Assembly: GCF_002096335.1 (NCBI RefSeq)
Contig: NZ_NCUW01000028.1
Span: 62,001 to 126,000 of the forward strand
Origin: Streptococcus oralis subsp. dentisani
GTDB taxonomy: Bacteria; Bacillota; Bacilli; Lactobacillales; Streptococcaceae
Reading direction: 5' to 3'
Length of the DNA: 64,000 nt
The notes beneath the pieces were generated by a model. That model worked only from the letters and a program-made list of their open reading frames with translations. It was not told the origin of the DNA and made no database searches. The translations under genes and the position numbers were made by a program. Positions 50,674-59,172 of this stretch are shown piece by piece; within the stretch, counting starts at the first letter, position 1, and every line of letters starts with the position of its first letter.

Positions 50674-52341
50674 TTATTCCACACTGAAAAGATATGGATA
50701 TACAGGTTGTTGACCTTGGTGAATCTCTACTTCAACATCTTCAAATTCTTCTGCGATTTCTTGGGCAATTTCATTGGCAAGTTCTTCGCTTCCATCTTCA
50801 CCGACATAGAAAGTCACGATTTCACTATCTTCGTCCAACATATGTTTCAAGGTTTCTGTCAAGGTTTGATGCATGTCGGGATTTGACACGAGGATTTTTC
50901 CATCTACCATACCAAGATTGTCATTTTCATGAATTTCCAAGCCATCGATAGTTGTATCACGAACGGCTGTTGTTACACTACCGCTGATGACATCACTGAG
51001 GGCTGCAGTCATGCGTTCTTTGTTTTCTTCGATTGATTTGCTTAGATCAAAGGCAAGCAGGCTTGTCAACCCTTGAGGAATTGTACGTGCTTCTACCACA
51101 ACAGCTGGTTGTTCAAGCACTTCAGCTGCTGACTGAGCTGCCATAAAGATATTTTTATTGTTTGGCAAGAAAATGATGTTGCGAGCATTGACCTGTTCAA
51201 CAGCCTTGATAAAGTCCTCTGTTGAAGGGTTCATCGTCTGACCGCCTTCGATGACATAATCCACACCTTGGGCACGGAAGATATCTGCCAATCCTTGACC
51301 AGCTACTACTGCGATAAGGGCATACTCCTTCTCTTCAGCTGGCTTGCTGACTTGTGCTGCTTCTTTTTCAACTTGTGCTTCGTGTTGGTTGCGCATGTTG
51401 TCCACTTTAACCTTGACCAAGCTACCATATTTAAGTCCTTCTTGCATGACAAGACCTGGATCTTCTGTATGGACGTGAACTTTGACAATCTCATCATCGT
51501 TGACAACAAGGAGCGAGTCCCCAAGTTCATTCAAGTAGTTACGGAATTCATCATAGTCAAAGTCCTTAGAATAAGTTGGTCCTTGTTTGAGAGCAACCAT
51601 GATCTCCGTACAGTAACCGAAGGTAATATCTTCTGTTGCCACATGTCCAGCAACTGACTTGTGGTGTTCAGCATTGATCATTTCACTCATGTTGGCAGGG
51701 GTCGCTACAAAGTCCTCAGAAGCGCTGTATTCACCAGTGAGTGCTGAAAGGAAACCTTCATAGATGAAGACCAAACCTTGACCACCAGAGTCCACGACAC
51801 CAACCTCTTTCAAGACTGGGAGCATATCAGGAGTCTTAGCCAGAGCTCTCTTAGCACCTTCCAAGGCTGCACGCATGACCTCAACAGCATCATCTGTCTC
51901 CTCGGCTTTTTTCTTAGCCCCAATGGCCGCACCACGAGAAACTGTCAAAATAGTTCCCTCAACTGGTTTCATAACCGCCTTGTAGGCTACTTCGACACCA
52001 GATTGGAAAGCAAGAGCCAAGTCTTGACCTGTTAATTCGTCTTTTTCCTTAATAGCTTGGGAAAATCCACGGAAGAGCTGAGAAGTGATAACCCCTGAGT
52101 TTCCACGCGCACCCATCAAGAGTCCCTTAGCAAGAATGCTCGCCACTTCTCCAACTGTAGAAGCTGGCTTGTCTGCTACTTCTTTGGCACCATTCTCGAT
52201 GGTCATTCCCATGTTTGTCCCAGTATCTCCATCTGGAACTGGAAAGACGTTTAATGAATTGACATATTCAGCTTGCTTATTCAAACGAGTTGATGCAGCC
52301 TGCACCATTTCTTGAAATAAGCTGGTAGTAATTTTTGACAC
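50674..52341 (-). CDS. fakA: Fatty-acid kinase subunit A-like (DhaL/DAK2 domain, YloV family)
   Basis: A 555-residue protein. The N-terminal DhaL kinase domain has NVFPVPDGDTGTNMGMT (~29-45), whose Asp residues bind Mg-ATP. A middle domain and a C-terminal DegV-like region (FYVGEDGSEELANEI) follow. FakA phosphorylates fatty acids presented by a FakB (DegV) protein, allowing host fatty acids into phospholipids. The start is GTG at 52341 with TAGGAG 7 bases upstream, 2 bp after the asp23-like stop; this gene pair is a conserved Firmicute arrangement. Confidence 0.92.
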   Translation of the reverse strand: MSKITTSLFQEMVQAASTRLNKQAEYVNSLNVFPVPDGDTGTNMGMTIENGAKEVADKPASTVGEVASILAKGLLMGARGNSGVITSQLFRGFSQAIKEKDELTGQDLALAFQSGVEVAYKAVMKPVEGTILTVSRGAAIGAKKKAEETDDAVEVMRAALEGAKRALAKTPDMLPVLKEVGVVDSGGQGLVFIYEGFLSALTGEYSASEDFVATPANMSEMINAEHHKSVAGHVATEDITFGYCTEIMVALKQGPTYSKDFDYDEFRNYLNELGDSLLVVNDDEIVKVHVHTEDPGLVMQEGLKYGSLVKVKVDNMRNQHEAQVEKEAAQVSKPAEEKEYALIAVVAGQGLADIFRAQGVDYVIEGGQTMNPSTEDFIKAVEQVNARNIIFLPNNKNIFMAAQSAAEVLEQPAVVVEARTIPQGLTSLLAFDLSKSIEENKERMTAALSDVISGSVTTAVRDTTIDGLEIHENDNLGMVDGKILVSNPDMHQTLTETLKHMLDEDSEIVTFYVGEDGSEELANEIAQEIAEEFEDVEVEIHQGQQPVYPYLFSVE

Positions 52342-52343
52342 GA

Positions 52344-52709
52344 TTATTCTCCTACAACTTTGATATTTTGAATGTAGACATTCACAGTCTGAGCAGTGAT
52401 TCCTAGTTGGTTTTCCAAACTAAAACGAACGCGCTCTTGGATGTTTTTTGAGACTTCACTAATCTTTGTTCCGTAGCTCAAGACGGTATAAACATCAACT
52501 GCAATGCTGCCATCTTCGGCTGCCTTCACGACTACACCTTTTGCATAATTTTCCTTGCCAAGAAGGGCTTGGAAATTATCTTTGAGGGTATTTTTGCTAG
52601 CCATACCGACCACACCAAAAATCTCAGTTGCTGCACCACCTACAACGGTTGCAATCACTTCATCTGTCAGCTCGATTTGACCATCTTTTGTATTAATTTT
52701 TACAGTCAT
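52344..52709 (-). CDS. Asp23/Gls24 family protein (YloU-like)
   Basis: A 121-residue Asp23 domain protein beginning MTVKINTKDGQIELTDEVIATVVGGAATEIFGVVGM. The ATG at 52709 has TTGAGG about 8 bases upstream; an earlier in-frame ATG (52754) is unlikely. YloU-type proteins are linked to envelope homeostasis and are typically encoded just before fakA, as here. Confidence 0.9.
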   Translation of the reverse strand: MTVKINTKDGQIELTDEVIATVVGGAATEIFGVVGMASKNTLKDNFQALLGKENYAKGVVVKAAEDGSIAVDVYTVLSYGTKISEVSKNIQERVRFSLENQLGITAQTVNVYIQNIKVVGE

Positions 52710-52831
52710 TTTTTTTACCTCAACTAGTTGATACTCTATTTTATCATATTTCATTCCAAGTGTAAAAGCAGAATGCTGTATCGGCGGATATTTACTCTAT
52801 TTTTCAAATGGTTTTATCTATCGAGCAAAAG

Positions 52832-52854
52832 AAAAAGACCTAAGCGGCCTTTTC
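52832..52854 (-). terminator. rpmB terminator (short)
   Basis: GAAAAAGACC and GGCCTTTTC-type pairing with T-rich flank, 8 bp beyond the rpmB stop. The stem is short, with one mismatch, so only moderately sure. Confidence 0.5.
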
Positions 52855-52861
52855 ATTTTTA

Positions 52862-53050
52862 TTAAACGCGTTCAACTTTACCTGATTTCAAAGCACGAGC
52901 TGAAGCCCAAACTTTTTTAGGTTTACCATCGATAAGAACAGTAACTTTTTGAAGGTTTGGTTTTACGGCACGTTTTGTTTGGTTCATCGCGTGTGAACGG
53001 TTATTTCCAGATACAGTCTTACGACCTGTAAAGTAACATACTTTAGCCAT
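52862..53050 (-). CDS. rpmB: 50S ribosomal protein L28
   Basis: A 62-residue L28: [27 protein letters not shown] is typical. It has CYFTG but not the zinc-ribbon CxxC pairs, so it is the zinc-independent type. AGGAGG is positioned before the ATG. Monocistronic. Confidence 0.97.
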   Translation of the reverse strand: MAKVCYFTGRKTVSGNNRSHAMNQTKRAVKPNLQKVTVLIDGKPKKVWASARALKSGKVERV

Positions 53051-53155
53051 TGTGTTTTCCTCCTATTAGATCTAATATAGCGGATGTGCTAGCACCACAT
53101 ACCGTACTATGTTATCACACTTTCTTGAATTTATCAAGAGAATTAAAATATTTTT

Positions 53156-53830
53156 TTATTTGACGTAAACAACTCCAAGTTTACCAAAAGCAACTTCCCC
53201 ACGAATAATCAAAGTTTTGCTGGTTGGTGCTACAGGAGCATCTGCCTTAGCTGCACCAAAGGATGTTTCTACTTTCAAGTCTACACGCCAGTGTTGTGGG
53301 ACATAGACTGTTGCATTTCCGAAGGCAACTTCAATATTTAAAGTCGCAAAATCACCTAACATCTCTGCATTGTCATAGTAGATTTTAGCATCTCCAAAAG
53401 CGACTTCCACTTGGTCATCTACGAGATCTTGATCTTGCTTATAGAAAGTTCCACTACCAAAAGCGACTTCCTTATCCGTGATGACTGTTCGTTCACCGTT
53501 GTACCACCATTTTTTGCCGTACCAAAACTTACTTGAGTGAGTGAGATAGCCGACACCTAGCACTGCTAAGATACTAGCCCAAAACAAAGACTGGTTTGGA
53601 ATAGGAAAAATGTTATAAAAATGATTCGTAATCATTAAGGCTACTAGAGCGGTAAAAACTGCTGATGTCAGGTGACGACGAAGCAAAGCTTCAACTGATT
53701 GGTAAGCAAAAAAGGCAATACCAATCAAAGGCCATATTTTGCCATCCAAAGAAGGGATTCCAAAATTTCCTTGCAGCAAGATCCAAGCTGCCAATACTAA
53801 CAAAACAATACCAAATGCTTTCTTTTTCAT
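53156..53830 (-). CDS. LiaF-like membrane protein paired with a LytTR regulator
   Basis: A 224-residue protein. The N-terminal half has about four membrane segments (~5-95). The C-terminal half is a beta-repeat domain in which 'VAFG/TSFG' recurs with charged flanks (EVAFGSG, EVAFGDAKIY, EVAFGNATVYVP, ETSFGAAKADAP, EVAFGKLGV), as in LiaF/DUF2154 C termini. LiaF proteins inhibit a sensor until envelope stress occurs. Here there is no kinase; the partner is the LytTR protein 5 bp upstream, suggesting a regulator/membrane-inhibitor pair. Confidence 0.85.
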   Translation of the reverse strand: MKKKAFGIVLLVLAAWILLQGNFGIPSLDGKIWPLIGIAFFAYQSVEALLRRHLTSAVFTALVALMITNHFYNIFPIPNQSLFWASILAVLGVGYLTHSSKFWYGKKWWYNGERTVITDKEVAFGSGTFYKQDQDLVDDQVEVAFGDAKIYYDNAEMLGDFATLNIEVAFGNATVYVPQHWRVDLKVETSFGAAKADAPVAPTSKTLIIRGEVAFGKLGVVYVK

Positions 53831-53835
53831 GTTTT

Positions 53836-54282
53836 TTACCTCATGTTTCTTAGATTTTCTTTTAGGAGGGATTGGTAATGCCGCGAGACATGAACCTCCT
53901 TATGCGTCTGATAAAAGGAAATGGTGCCCGTTCCTGAAAAGGACTTGTCCACTGAGTAAATCTGACGGATGTTTGCGATCGTTGACTTGGAAACTCGACT
54001 AAAATAGCGAGGCAGGATGGACTCCAACTCATAAAGTTTGAGACGTACTTCATAGGCTTCTTTCTGGTTATGAGCGTAGATCTTGCTCCCTTCTGTTTCA
54101 AAGAAGAGAATTTCTGACAGGTCTAAATAATATTCACCTGTCCCCTTGTAAAAAGTCAACCTCGGAGCCTTTGACTCTTGCAAGAGTCGTTGCAAGTCCG
54201 CAATTTCATCTGTCAAAGTGGGGGTCTTGATGACAATTTCAGTCTCCTCTAAATTGCCGTCAATCTCAATTCGTAACTTCAT
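53836..54282 (-). CDS. LytTR-domain transcriptional regulator without receiver domain
   Basis: A 148-residue protein with a LytTR DNA-binding domain in the C-terminal ~100 residues (YYLDLSEILFFETEGSKIYAHN ... YFSRVSKSTIANIRQI ... VSRHYQSLLKENL). The N-terminal ~45 residues have no receiver motif. The ATG at 54282 has AGGAG upstream. Stand-alone LytTR proteins followed by a membrane protein form 'LytTR regulatory systems' (HdrRM, BrsRM of S. mutans), where the membrane protein inhibits the regulator. Confidence 0.9.
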   Translation of the reverse strand: MKLRIEIDGNLEETEIVIKTPTLTDEIADLQRLLQESKAPRLTFYKGTGEYYLDLSEILFFETEGSKIYAHNQKEAYEVRLKLYELESILPRYFSRVSKSTIANIRQIYSVDKSFSGTGTISFYQTHKEVHVSRHYQSLLKENLRNMR

Positions 54283-54302
54283 CACATCTCCTTTCTGACT
54301 CT

Positions 54303-54371
54303 ACTATATCAAAGCTAAGATGGGAAAACAAGGGCAAAAAAGCAAGTGGTAAAATTAAAGTAGCAAGTGGT
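54303..54371 (-). promoter_or_regulatory. Promoter and LytTR-type direct repeats
   Basis: The minus strand carries ACCACTTGCT twice (54371-54362 and 54350-54341), exactly 21 bp apart (two helical turns), and a -10 TATAGT (54308-54303) about 33 bp downstream of the proximal copy. Two 9-10 bp repeats ~21 bp apart at this distance match the layout of ComE/BlpR-type LytTR sites. Confidence 0.65.
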
Positions 54372-54395
54372 TGTAAGACTAGCTTGACTTACATA

Positions 54396-54899
54396 TCAGA
54401 ATAGGAAGAAAAGACCTCCCCACGCAAGACCACAAGCATAGCCAACCAAGACATCCTTGGGATAATGAACACCACCTAGCACTCGGACCAAGGCTAAGAT
54501 TCCTGAGCAAATAAGCAAGATCGTTCCGATAAAAGTCCAAGCATGGAAACAGGCCATAGAGATGATAGTTGCTGAAAAGACGTGGCGACTGGGCATAGAC
54601 TGTCCCGAACTATCCTTGTCAAGTAATGGGTCGATGTCCCAAGTTTCGTAAGGGCGCGGGTGATTGATTTTCTTACGAAACAGGGACAAGATAACAAATC
54701 CCGAGGCGGGGACAAGCAAATAGACCCCGACTTGCTGACCAAGTCCTAGCTGCAGGTAAGTGGTGACTAGCAAGGCCAGATAGACCATGGGCATAGCTAC
54801 TGTCATCAAACGATTGAAACTGCGTAACAGAAATAAAAGGGTGGGATGGCTAGTTAGTTTGGAGCTGATGTTTCTATACCATTTTTGATAATTTTTCAT
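54396..54899 (-). CDS. PAP2-family membrane phosphatase
   Basis: A 167-residue PAP2 protein with about five membrane segments. The three phosphatase motifs are visible: KKINHPRP (~76-83), SMPSRHVFSA (~100-109, with the catalytic His) and RVLGGVHYPKDVLVG (~138-152). Likely substrate is undecaprenyl pyrophosphate or phosphatidylglycerol phosphate; a second, BacA-unrelated route for lipid-carrier recycling besides uppP. Confidence 0.88.
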   Translation of the reverse strand: MKNYQKWYRNISSKLTSHPTLLFLLRSFNRLMTVAMPMVYLALLVTTYLQLGLGQQVGVYLLVPASGFVILSLFRKKINHPRPYETWDIDPLLDKDSSGQSMPSRHVFSATIISMACFHAWTFIGTILLICSGILALVRVLGGVHYPKDVLVGYACGLAWGGLFFLF

Positions 54900-54964
54900 T
54901 TATTCTTCTCATTCATTACTTTTTTGTCTCTATGTGAGGCGCTTGCCTTCTAGTATAGTGCAGA

Positions 54965-54990
54965 AAAAGAAGGCCGTCAAGCCTTCTTTT
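54965..54990 (-). terminator. Terminator of the MarR-ABC exporter operon
   Basis: AAAAGAAGGC and GCCTTCTTTT form a perfect 10-bp stem with a 6-base loop and flanking T-runs. It lies 4 bp past the exporter stop. Confidence 0.85.
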
Positions 54991-54993
54991 GAT

Positions 54994-56754
54994 TTATTCT
55001 GCGGCTTCATCTTCTGTAAATTGACTGTTGTACAGGTCAGCGTAGAAGCCACCTTGTTCCATCAGTTCCTCGTGATTGCCTTGTTCGATGATATTACCAT
55101 CTTTCATGACAAGAATCAAATCAGCATTACGGATGGTTGACAAGCGGTGGGCGATGACAAAGGAAGTTCTTCCTTCCATCAAACGGTCCATAGCTTTTTG
55201 GATCAATTCCTCCGTACGGGTGTCAACAGAAGAGGTCGCTTCATCCAAAATCAAGAGCGGCGCGTCTTTCAACAAAGCACGAGCGATGGTCAAGAGTTGT
55301 TTTTGTCCGACAGACAAGGTCACGGTGTCGTCCAAGACGGTATCATAGCCATCTGGCAAGGTCATGATAAAGTGGTGGATTCCCACAGCCTTGCTGGCTT
55401 CCATCATTCGTTCATCACTGATGTCTGTCTGATTGTAGATGAGATTTTCTCGAATGGTTCCTTCAAAGAGCCAAGTGTCCTGCAAAACCATTGAAAAGGC
55501 ATCGTGCACTTCTGAGCGCTTTATGTCCTTAGTATCCACACCATCGATACGGATACTTCCCTTATCAATCTCATAGAATTTCATCAAAAGATTGACAATA
55601 GTTGTCTTACCAGCTCCAGTCGGTCCAACAATCGCAACCTTTTGACCAGCATGAGCTATCGCAGAAAAGTCATGGATAATGGTGCGCTCTGGTGTATAGC
55701 CAAAGGACACGTGATCAAAGACTACTTCCCCTTTCATGTTGTTCAATTGTCTGTCCTTATGAGATTCATCCTGCATCTCAGCTTCAGCTAGAAATTCTAA
55801 TACACGAGTCATGGCTGCACTCGCTTGTTGCAAGCTCGTAATCCCTTGGGCAATTTGAGATAAGGGTTGTGAGAAGGTACGCACATAGACCATAAAGGCT
55901 ACGATAATCCCGATACTGATATGTCCCTCTAACGCTAGCGCGGCCCCTACGATGATGACCAAAACATAACTAAAGTTCCCAACAAAGATCATGGCTGGCA
56001 TCATAATACCAGAGATAAACTGAGATTTCCAGATACTGTCGTGCAAATTTTGGTTTAAACCTGCGAATGTTTCTTTCGTAGCATCAACGGCATTATAGCT
56101 CGTTACCACATTGTGTCCCGAATACATTTCCTCTACATAACCATTCACAGCTGCGAGATTATTTTGTTGGGCTTTAAAGTAACCTTGTGACTTAGCCATA
56201 ATGACAGAAACGGCCACAAATCCTAGTAAGGTTGAGACAACAGTTACCAGTGCTAAAATCCAGTTCATCCCAAACATGGTAATCAAAACAGCAATCAACA
56301 AGAAGCTAGCTGAGAGCACTGTTCCTAGACTTTGGTTGAGAGATTGAGCTGCTGTATCCACATCATTGGTCACGCGCGAAAGGGTGTCCCCTTGAGAATG
56401 ACGGTCAAAGTAAGCAAGTGGCAAACGATTGATTTTTTCAGCGATTGCCGTCCGCAAGCGTTTTGAAAAATGTTGAATACTCGTTGAAAAGATATAGGCC
56501 TGTGTGTAATTAAGGATGGCTCCAAACACATATAGGACAACTAGAAATCCAGCAATGTTTGAGATGGCTACCAAGTCAATTCCTGTCATCAAGCCATCTG
56601 AAATCAAGTTAGTAATTTCTTTAATCTTAGTTGGCCCATAAACGGTAATGATGCTTGAAATGACTGCAGCCACAACTGCTATTAGGAGAGGGAGTTGGAG
56701 GCCTGCCATATAAGGTTTGCACTGTTCCCAGACCGACACTTTTTTATTTTCCAT
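54994..56754 (-). CDS. ABC multidrug exporter half-transporter, subunit with degenerate signature
   Basis: A 586-residue TMD-NBD half transporter from the ATG at 56754, which overlaps the upstream subunit's end by 11 bp. Six membrane segments are followed by an NBD with Walker A GPTGAGKTT (~385) and Walker B LLILDEATSSVD (catalytic Glu kept). The signature is LSVGQ, not LSGGQ. This pairs with the neighbour's Walker B Asp, the pattern of heterodimeric exporters (BmrCD, LmrCD, PatAB, TM287/288). Exports drugs or lipids; substrate unknown. Confidence 0.9.
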   Translation of the reverse strand: MENKKVSVWEQCKPYMAGLQLPLLIAVVAAVISSIITVYGPTKIKEITNLISDGLMTGIDLVAISNIAGFLVVLYVFGAILNYTQAYIFSTSIQHFSKRLRTAIAEKINRLPLAYFDRHSQGDTLSRVTNDVDTAAQSLNQSLGTVLSASFLLIAVLITMFGMNWILALVTVVSTLLGFVAVSVIMAKSQGYFKAQQNNLAAVNGYVEEMYSGHNVVTSYNAVDATKETFAGLNQNLHDSIWKSQFISGIMMPAMIFVGNFSYVLVIIVGAALALEGHISIGIIVAFMVYVRTFSQPLSQIAQGITSLQQASAAMTRVLEFLAEAEMQDESHKDRQLNNMKGEVVFDHVSFGYTPERTIIHDFSAIAHAGQKVAIVGPTGAGKTTIVNLLMKFYEIDKGSIRIDGVDTKDIKRSEVHDAFSMVLQDTWLFEGTIRENLIYNQTDISDERMMEASKAVGIHHFIMTLPDGYDTVLDDTVTLSVGQKQLLTIARALLKDAPLLILDEATSSVDTRTEELIQKAMDRLMEGRTSFVIAHRLSTIRNADLILVMKDGNIIEQGNHEELMEQGGFYADLYNSQFTEDEAAE

Positions 56755-58513
56755 GTTCCAATTCCTCCTTCGATAGTTGTGAGTAGGCAATTTCTTGGTA
56801 GACTTCGTTGGTGGCTAGAAGTTCCTTGTGGGTGCCTTGTCCCACGACTTTTCCCTGATCCAATACTAAGATCAAGTCTGCATCCATAATGGTAGAAATC
56901 CGCTGCGCTACGATGAGTTTGGTCATGGATCGTGTTTTTTGAGCAAGTTCTTGGCGCAAGATCCGGTCTGTCTTGTAGTCCAAAGCTGAGAAAGAGTCAT
57001 CGAAGATAAGAATCTCTGGCTTACGAGCCAAGGCACGCGCAATGGCCAAACGCTGTCTTTGCCCCCCTGAGAAGTTGGTCCCACCTTGGGCCACTTCTGA
57101 GGCAAGACCTGCTTCCTTATCCTCGATAAAGGTTTTAGACTGGGCCAATTCCAGAGCTTGCCACATGGCAATCTCGCTTAGAGGAGTTTCTTGGCTCTTA
57201 CCAAAGTCCAAGTTCCCCTTGACATCTCCAGAAAAGAGGACAGCTTTTTGTGGAATATAGCCGACCTTATTGCGCAAATCTACCAAATCATAATCTTGAA
57301 CATTAACTCCGTCCACTAGGATTTCTCCATCTGAAACGTCGTAAAAACGAGGCAAGAGGTTGACAAGTGTAGATTTACCAGAACCAGTCGATCCGATGAA
57401 GGCCACGGTTTGACCCGCCTCTGCTTTGAAAGTGACATGTTCTACGACTGCTTCAGAGTTTTTAGAGTAGCGGAAAGTCACATCACAAAATTCCACTCGT
57501 CCCTGAACTGAAGAATCCGCTGTCTGTGGGTGACTAGGATTTTCAATAGAAGAGTGCAGATCCAACACTTGATTGATACGGCCTGCAGAAACCAAGGTAC
57601 GAGGAAGAACGATAAAGAGTGCCCCCATGAGAAGGAAGCCCATCACGATCTGCATAGCATAGGACATAAAGACCACCATATCACTAAAGAGCGGCAGACG
57701 TTCAGTCAAACTTGCATCGTTGATGATATAGGCACCAATCCAGTAAATGGCTAAACTTAGTCCACTTGAAATGGCCATCATAATCGGGTTCATAATAGCC
57801 ATCAATCGGTTGACAAAGAGATTAAGACGTGTCACCTCATCATTGGCTGCTTCAAATTTCTTATCCTGATAATCCTCAGCATTATAGGCACGAACCACTC
57901 GAATCCCTGTCAGACTTTCACGGGTGATGCTGTTAAGCTTATCCGTCAGTTTTTGAATGACAGATTGTTTTGGAAAGGCTAGAGTCATGAGAACAGTGGT
58001 CATCAAGACATTGACAATGACTGCAACCACTACTGCCCAGAGCCAGTATTCTGACTTCCCAAGGATTTTTCCGATGGCCCAGATGGCCATGATAGGCCCA
58101 CGAGTCACTACCTGTAAGCCCATAGTAAAGAGCATCTGTATCTGCGTAATATCATTAGTCGTCCGAGTCAAGAGGCTTGGGATTGAAAATCGCTTGATTT
58201 CTGTCTGTGAAAAGTCCAAAACCTGATGAAACACGTCACTACGTAGATGAGTTGTATAGGATGCTGCAACGCGAGCGGCAAAGAAACCAACCATAACAGA
58301 TGATAAGAAGGCCAATAAAGACAAACCAATCATCTTCGCAGCTGGTGACCAGAGCTCACCCAACTGCGTTCCGGGCGTTCCGAGTAATTCTGTAATTTGT
58401 GAAATATAGGTCGGCACCTCTAACTCGAGATAGACCGAGAAACAAGTGAATAAAATCGTAAGAACGATCATCCCCCACTCTTTTCCTGTAATACGTTTAG
58501 CGAGTTTCTTCAT
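56744..58513 (-). CDS. ABC multidrug exporter half-transporter, subunit with non-canonical Walker B
   Basis: A 589-residue TMD-NBD half transporter, six membrane segments in the first ~310 residues. Its NBD has Walker A GSTGSGKST, intact signature FSGGQRQRLAIARAL, and Walker B ILIFDDSFSALD, in which the catalytic glutamate is aspartate. That makes one of the two ATP sites of the heterodimer degenerate. It overlaps the marR gene by 17 bp. Similar MarR-controlled pairs export fluoroquinolones or other amphiphiles in Firmicutes. Confidence 0.9.
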   Translation of the reverse strand: MKKLAKRITGKEWGMIVLTILFTCFSVYLELEVPTYISQITELLGTPGTQLGELWSPAAKMIGLSLLAFLSSVMVGFFAARVAASYTTHLRSDVFHQVLDFSQTEIKRFSIPSLLTRTTNDITQIQMLFTMGLQVVTRGPIMAIWAIGKILGKSEYWLWAVVVAVIVNVLMTTVLMTLAFPKQSVIQKLTDKLNSITRESLTGIRVVRAYNAEDYQDKKFEAANDEVTRLNLFVNRLMAIMNPIMMAISSGLSLAIYWIGAYIINDASLTERLPLFSDMVVFMSYAMQIVMGFLLMGALFIVLPRTLVSAGRINQVLDLHSSIENPSHPQTADSSVQGRVEFCDVTFRYSKNSEAVVEHVTFKAEAGQTVAFIGSTGSGKSTLVNLLPRFYDVSDGEILVDGVNVQDYDLVDLRNKVGYIPQKAVLFSGDVKGNLDFGKSQETPLSEIAMWQALELAQSKTFIEDKEAGLASEVAQGGTNFSGGQRQRLAIARALARKPEILIFDDSFSALDYKTDRILRQELAQKTRSMTKLIVAQRISTIMDADLILVLDQGKVVGQGTHKELLATNEVYQEIAYSQLSKEELEHGK

Positions 58514-58958
58514 CCTCTCCTCCTATCTTCTCAACATTTTCTTGCAACTGACCGAGAACCTTTTCAAAGATTTCCAAATCCGACTTTGAAACACCCTCTA
58601 GCAGACTCTGATCGATCCGATCAAAAAATGCCTTAACTTTTTGCATCTGAGATCGTGATTTGTCGGTCAAACGAACAAATTTTGCTCGTTTATCACTTGG
58701 ACTGGCCTCTAACTCGACCAAACCATTTTGTACCATACGCTTGACCAAGTTACTGGCCACAGATTTAGTAATATTGAGTTCTTGTTCAATATCCTTGATA
58801 AGCGTTAATTCTTGATCATGCTCACGATGATCTAAAATCCGTAGGACCTGTCCTTGCGGTCCACCCATAAATTCAATGCCACATCTCTTGGCTTCTTTCT
58901 GTACCATCAGATGAACCTGGTGCCCAAAACGCTTAAAGACCAACATCGGTTTATCCAT
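58497..58958 (-). CDS. MarR-family transcriptional regulator
   Basis: A 153-residue winged-helix regulator. The DNA-binding part is LTLIKDIEQELNITKSVASNLVKRMVQNGLVELEASPSDKRAKFVRLTDKSRS (~52-105); DKRAK is the wing. Cotranscribed with the ABC exporter. Its promoter (TTGACA/TAAAAT) is covered by two of three related inverted repeats, so autorepression is likely. Ligand unknown. Confidence 0.93.
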   Translation of the reverse strand: MDKPMLVFKRFGHQVHLMVQKEAKRCGIEFMGGPQGQVLRILDHREHDQELTLIKDIEQELNITKSVASNLVKRMVQNGLVELEASPSDKRAKFVRLTDKSRSQMQKVKAFFDRIDQSLLEGVSKSDLEIFEKVLGQLQENVEKIGGEDEETR

Positions 58959-58981
58959 GATTGCTCCTTTCTAACCCTTGT

Positions 58982-59005
58982 ATTTAGTTCTCCTAGGAAC
59001 TAAAT
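58982..59005. promoter_or_regulatory. MarR-type operator 1 (longest palindrome)
   Basis: ATTTAGTTC-TCCTAG-GAACTAAAT: perfect 9-bp arms, 6-bp centre, 23 bp upstream of the marR ATG and downstream of its -10, so binding would block elongation or initiation. Confidence 0.72.
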
Positions 59006-59007
59006 AA

Positions 59008-59025
59008 GTTTCCATGAGAACTATT
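59008..59025. promoter_or_regulatory. MarR-type operator 2
   Basis: AGTTTCCATGAGAACTAT, an imperfect AGTT...AACT inverted repeat overlapping the marR -10 (59028-59023). It is 17 of 18 bases identical to operator 3, exactly 50 bp away. Confidence 0.68.
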
Positions 59026-59050
59026 TTATCACTTCCAGAAGAAATGTCAA
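59023..59050 (-). promoter_or_regulatory. marR-ABC exporter promoter
   Basis: Minus strand TTGACA (59050-59045), 16-bp spacer ending TGA, TAAAAT (59028-59023). A strong promoter that would need repression. Confidence 0.75.
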
Positions 59051-59057
59051 GAAAAAA

Positions 59058-59075
59058 GTTTCCTTGAGAACTATC
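59058..59075. promoter_or_regulatory. MarR-type operator 3
   Basis: AGTTTCCTTGAGAACTAT, upstream of the marR -35 and 10 bp upstream of the -35 of the divergent gene, so it could serve both promoters. Confidence 0.65.
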
Positions 59076-59085
59076 TTAGTCAGAA

Positions 59086-59114
59086 TTGACATCAGCAGAT
59101 ATTTTCTCTATAAT
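59086..59114 (+). promoter_or_regulatory. Consensus promoter of the divergent membrane protein
   Basis: TTGACA (59086-59091), 17-bp spacer, TATAAT (59109-59114): a perfect sigma-A consensus at both boxes. Confidence 0.88.
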
Positions 59115-59172
59115 AAGCACTAACTACTGTGGATTGATATCCATTCACTCGATGAAGGGAGAAAACTTTCAA

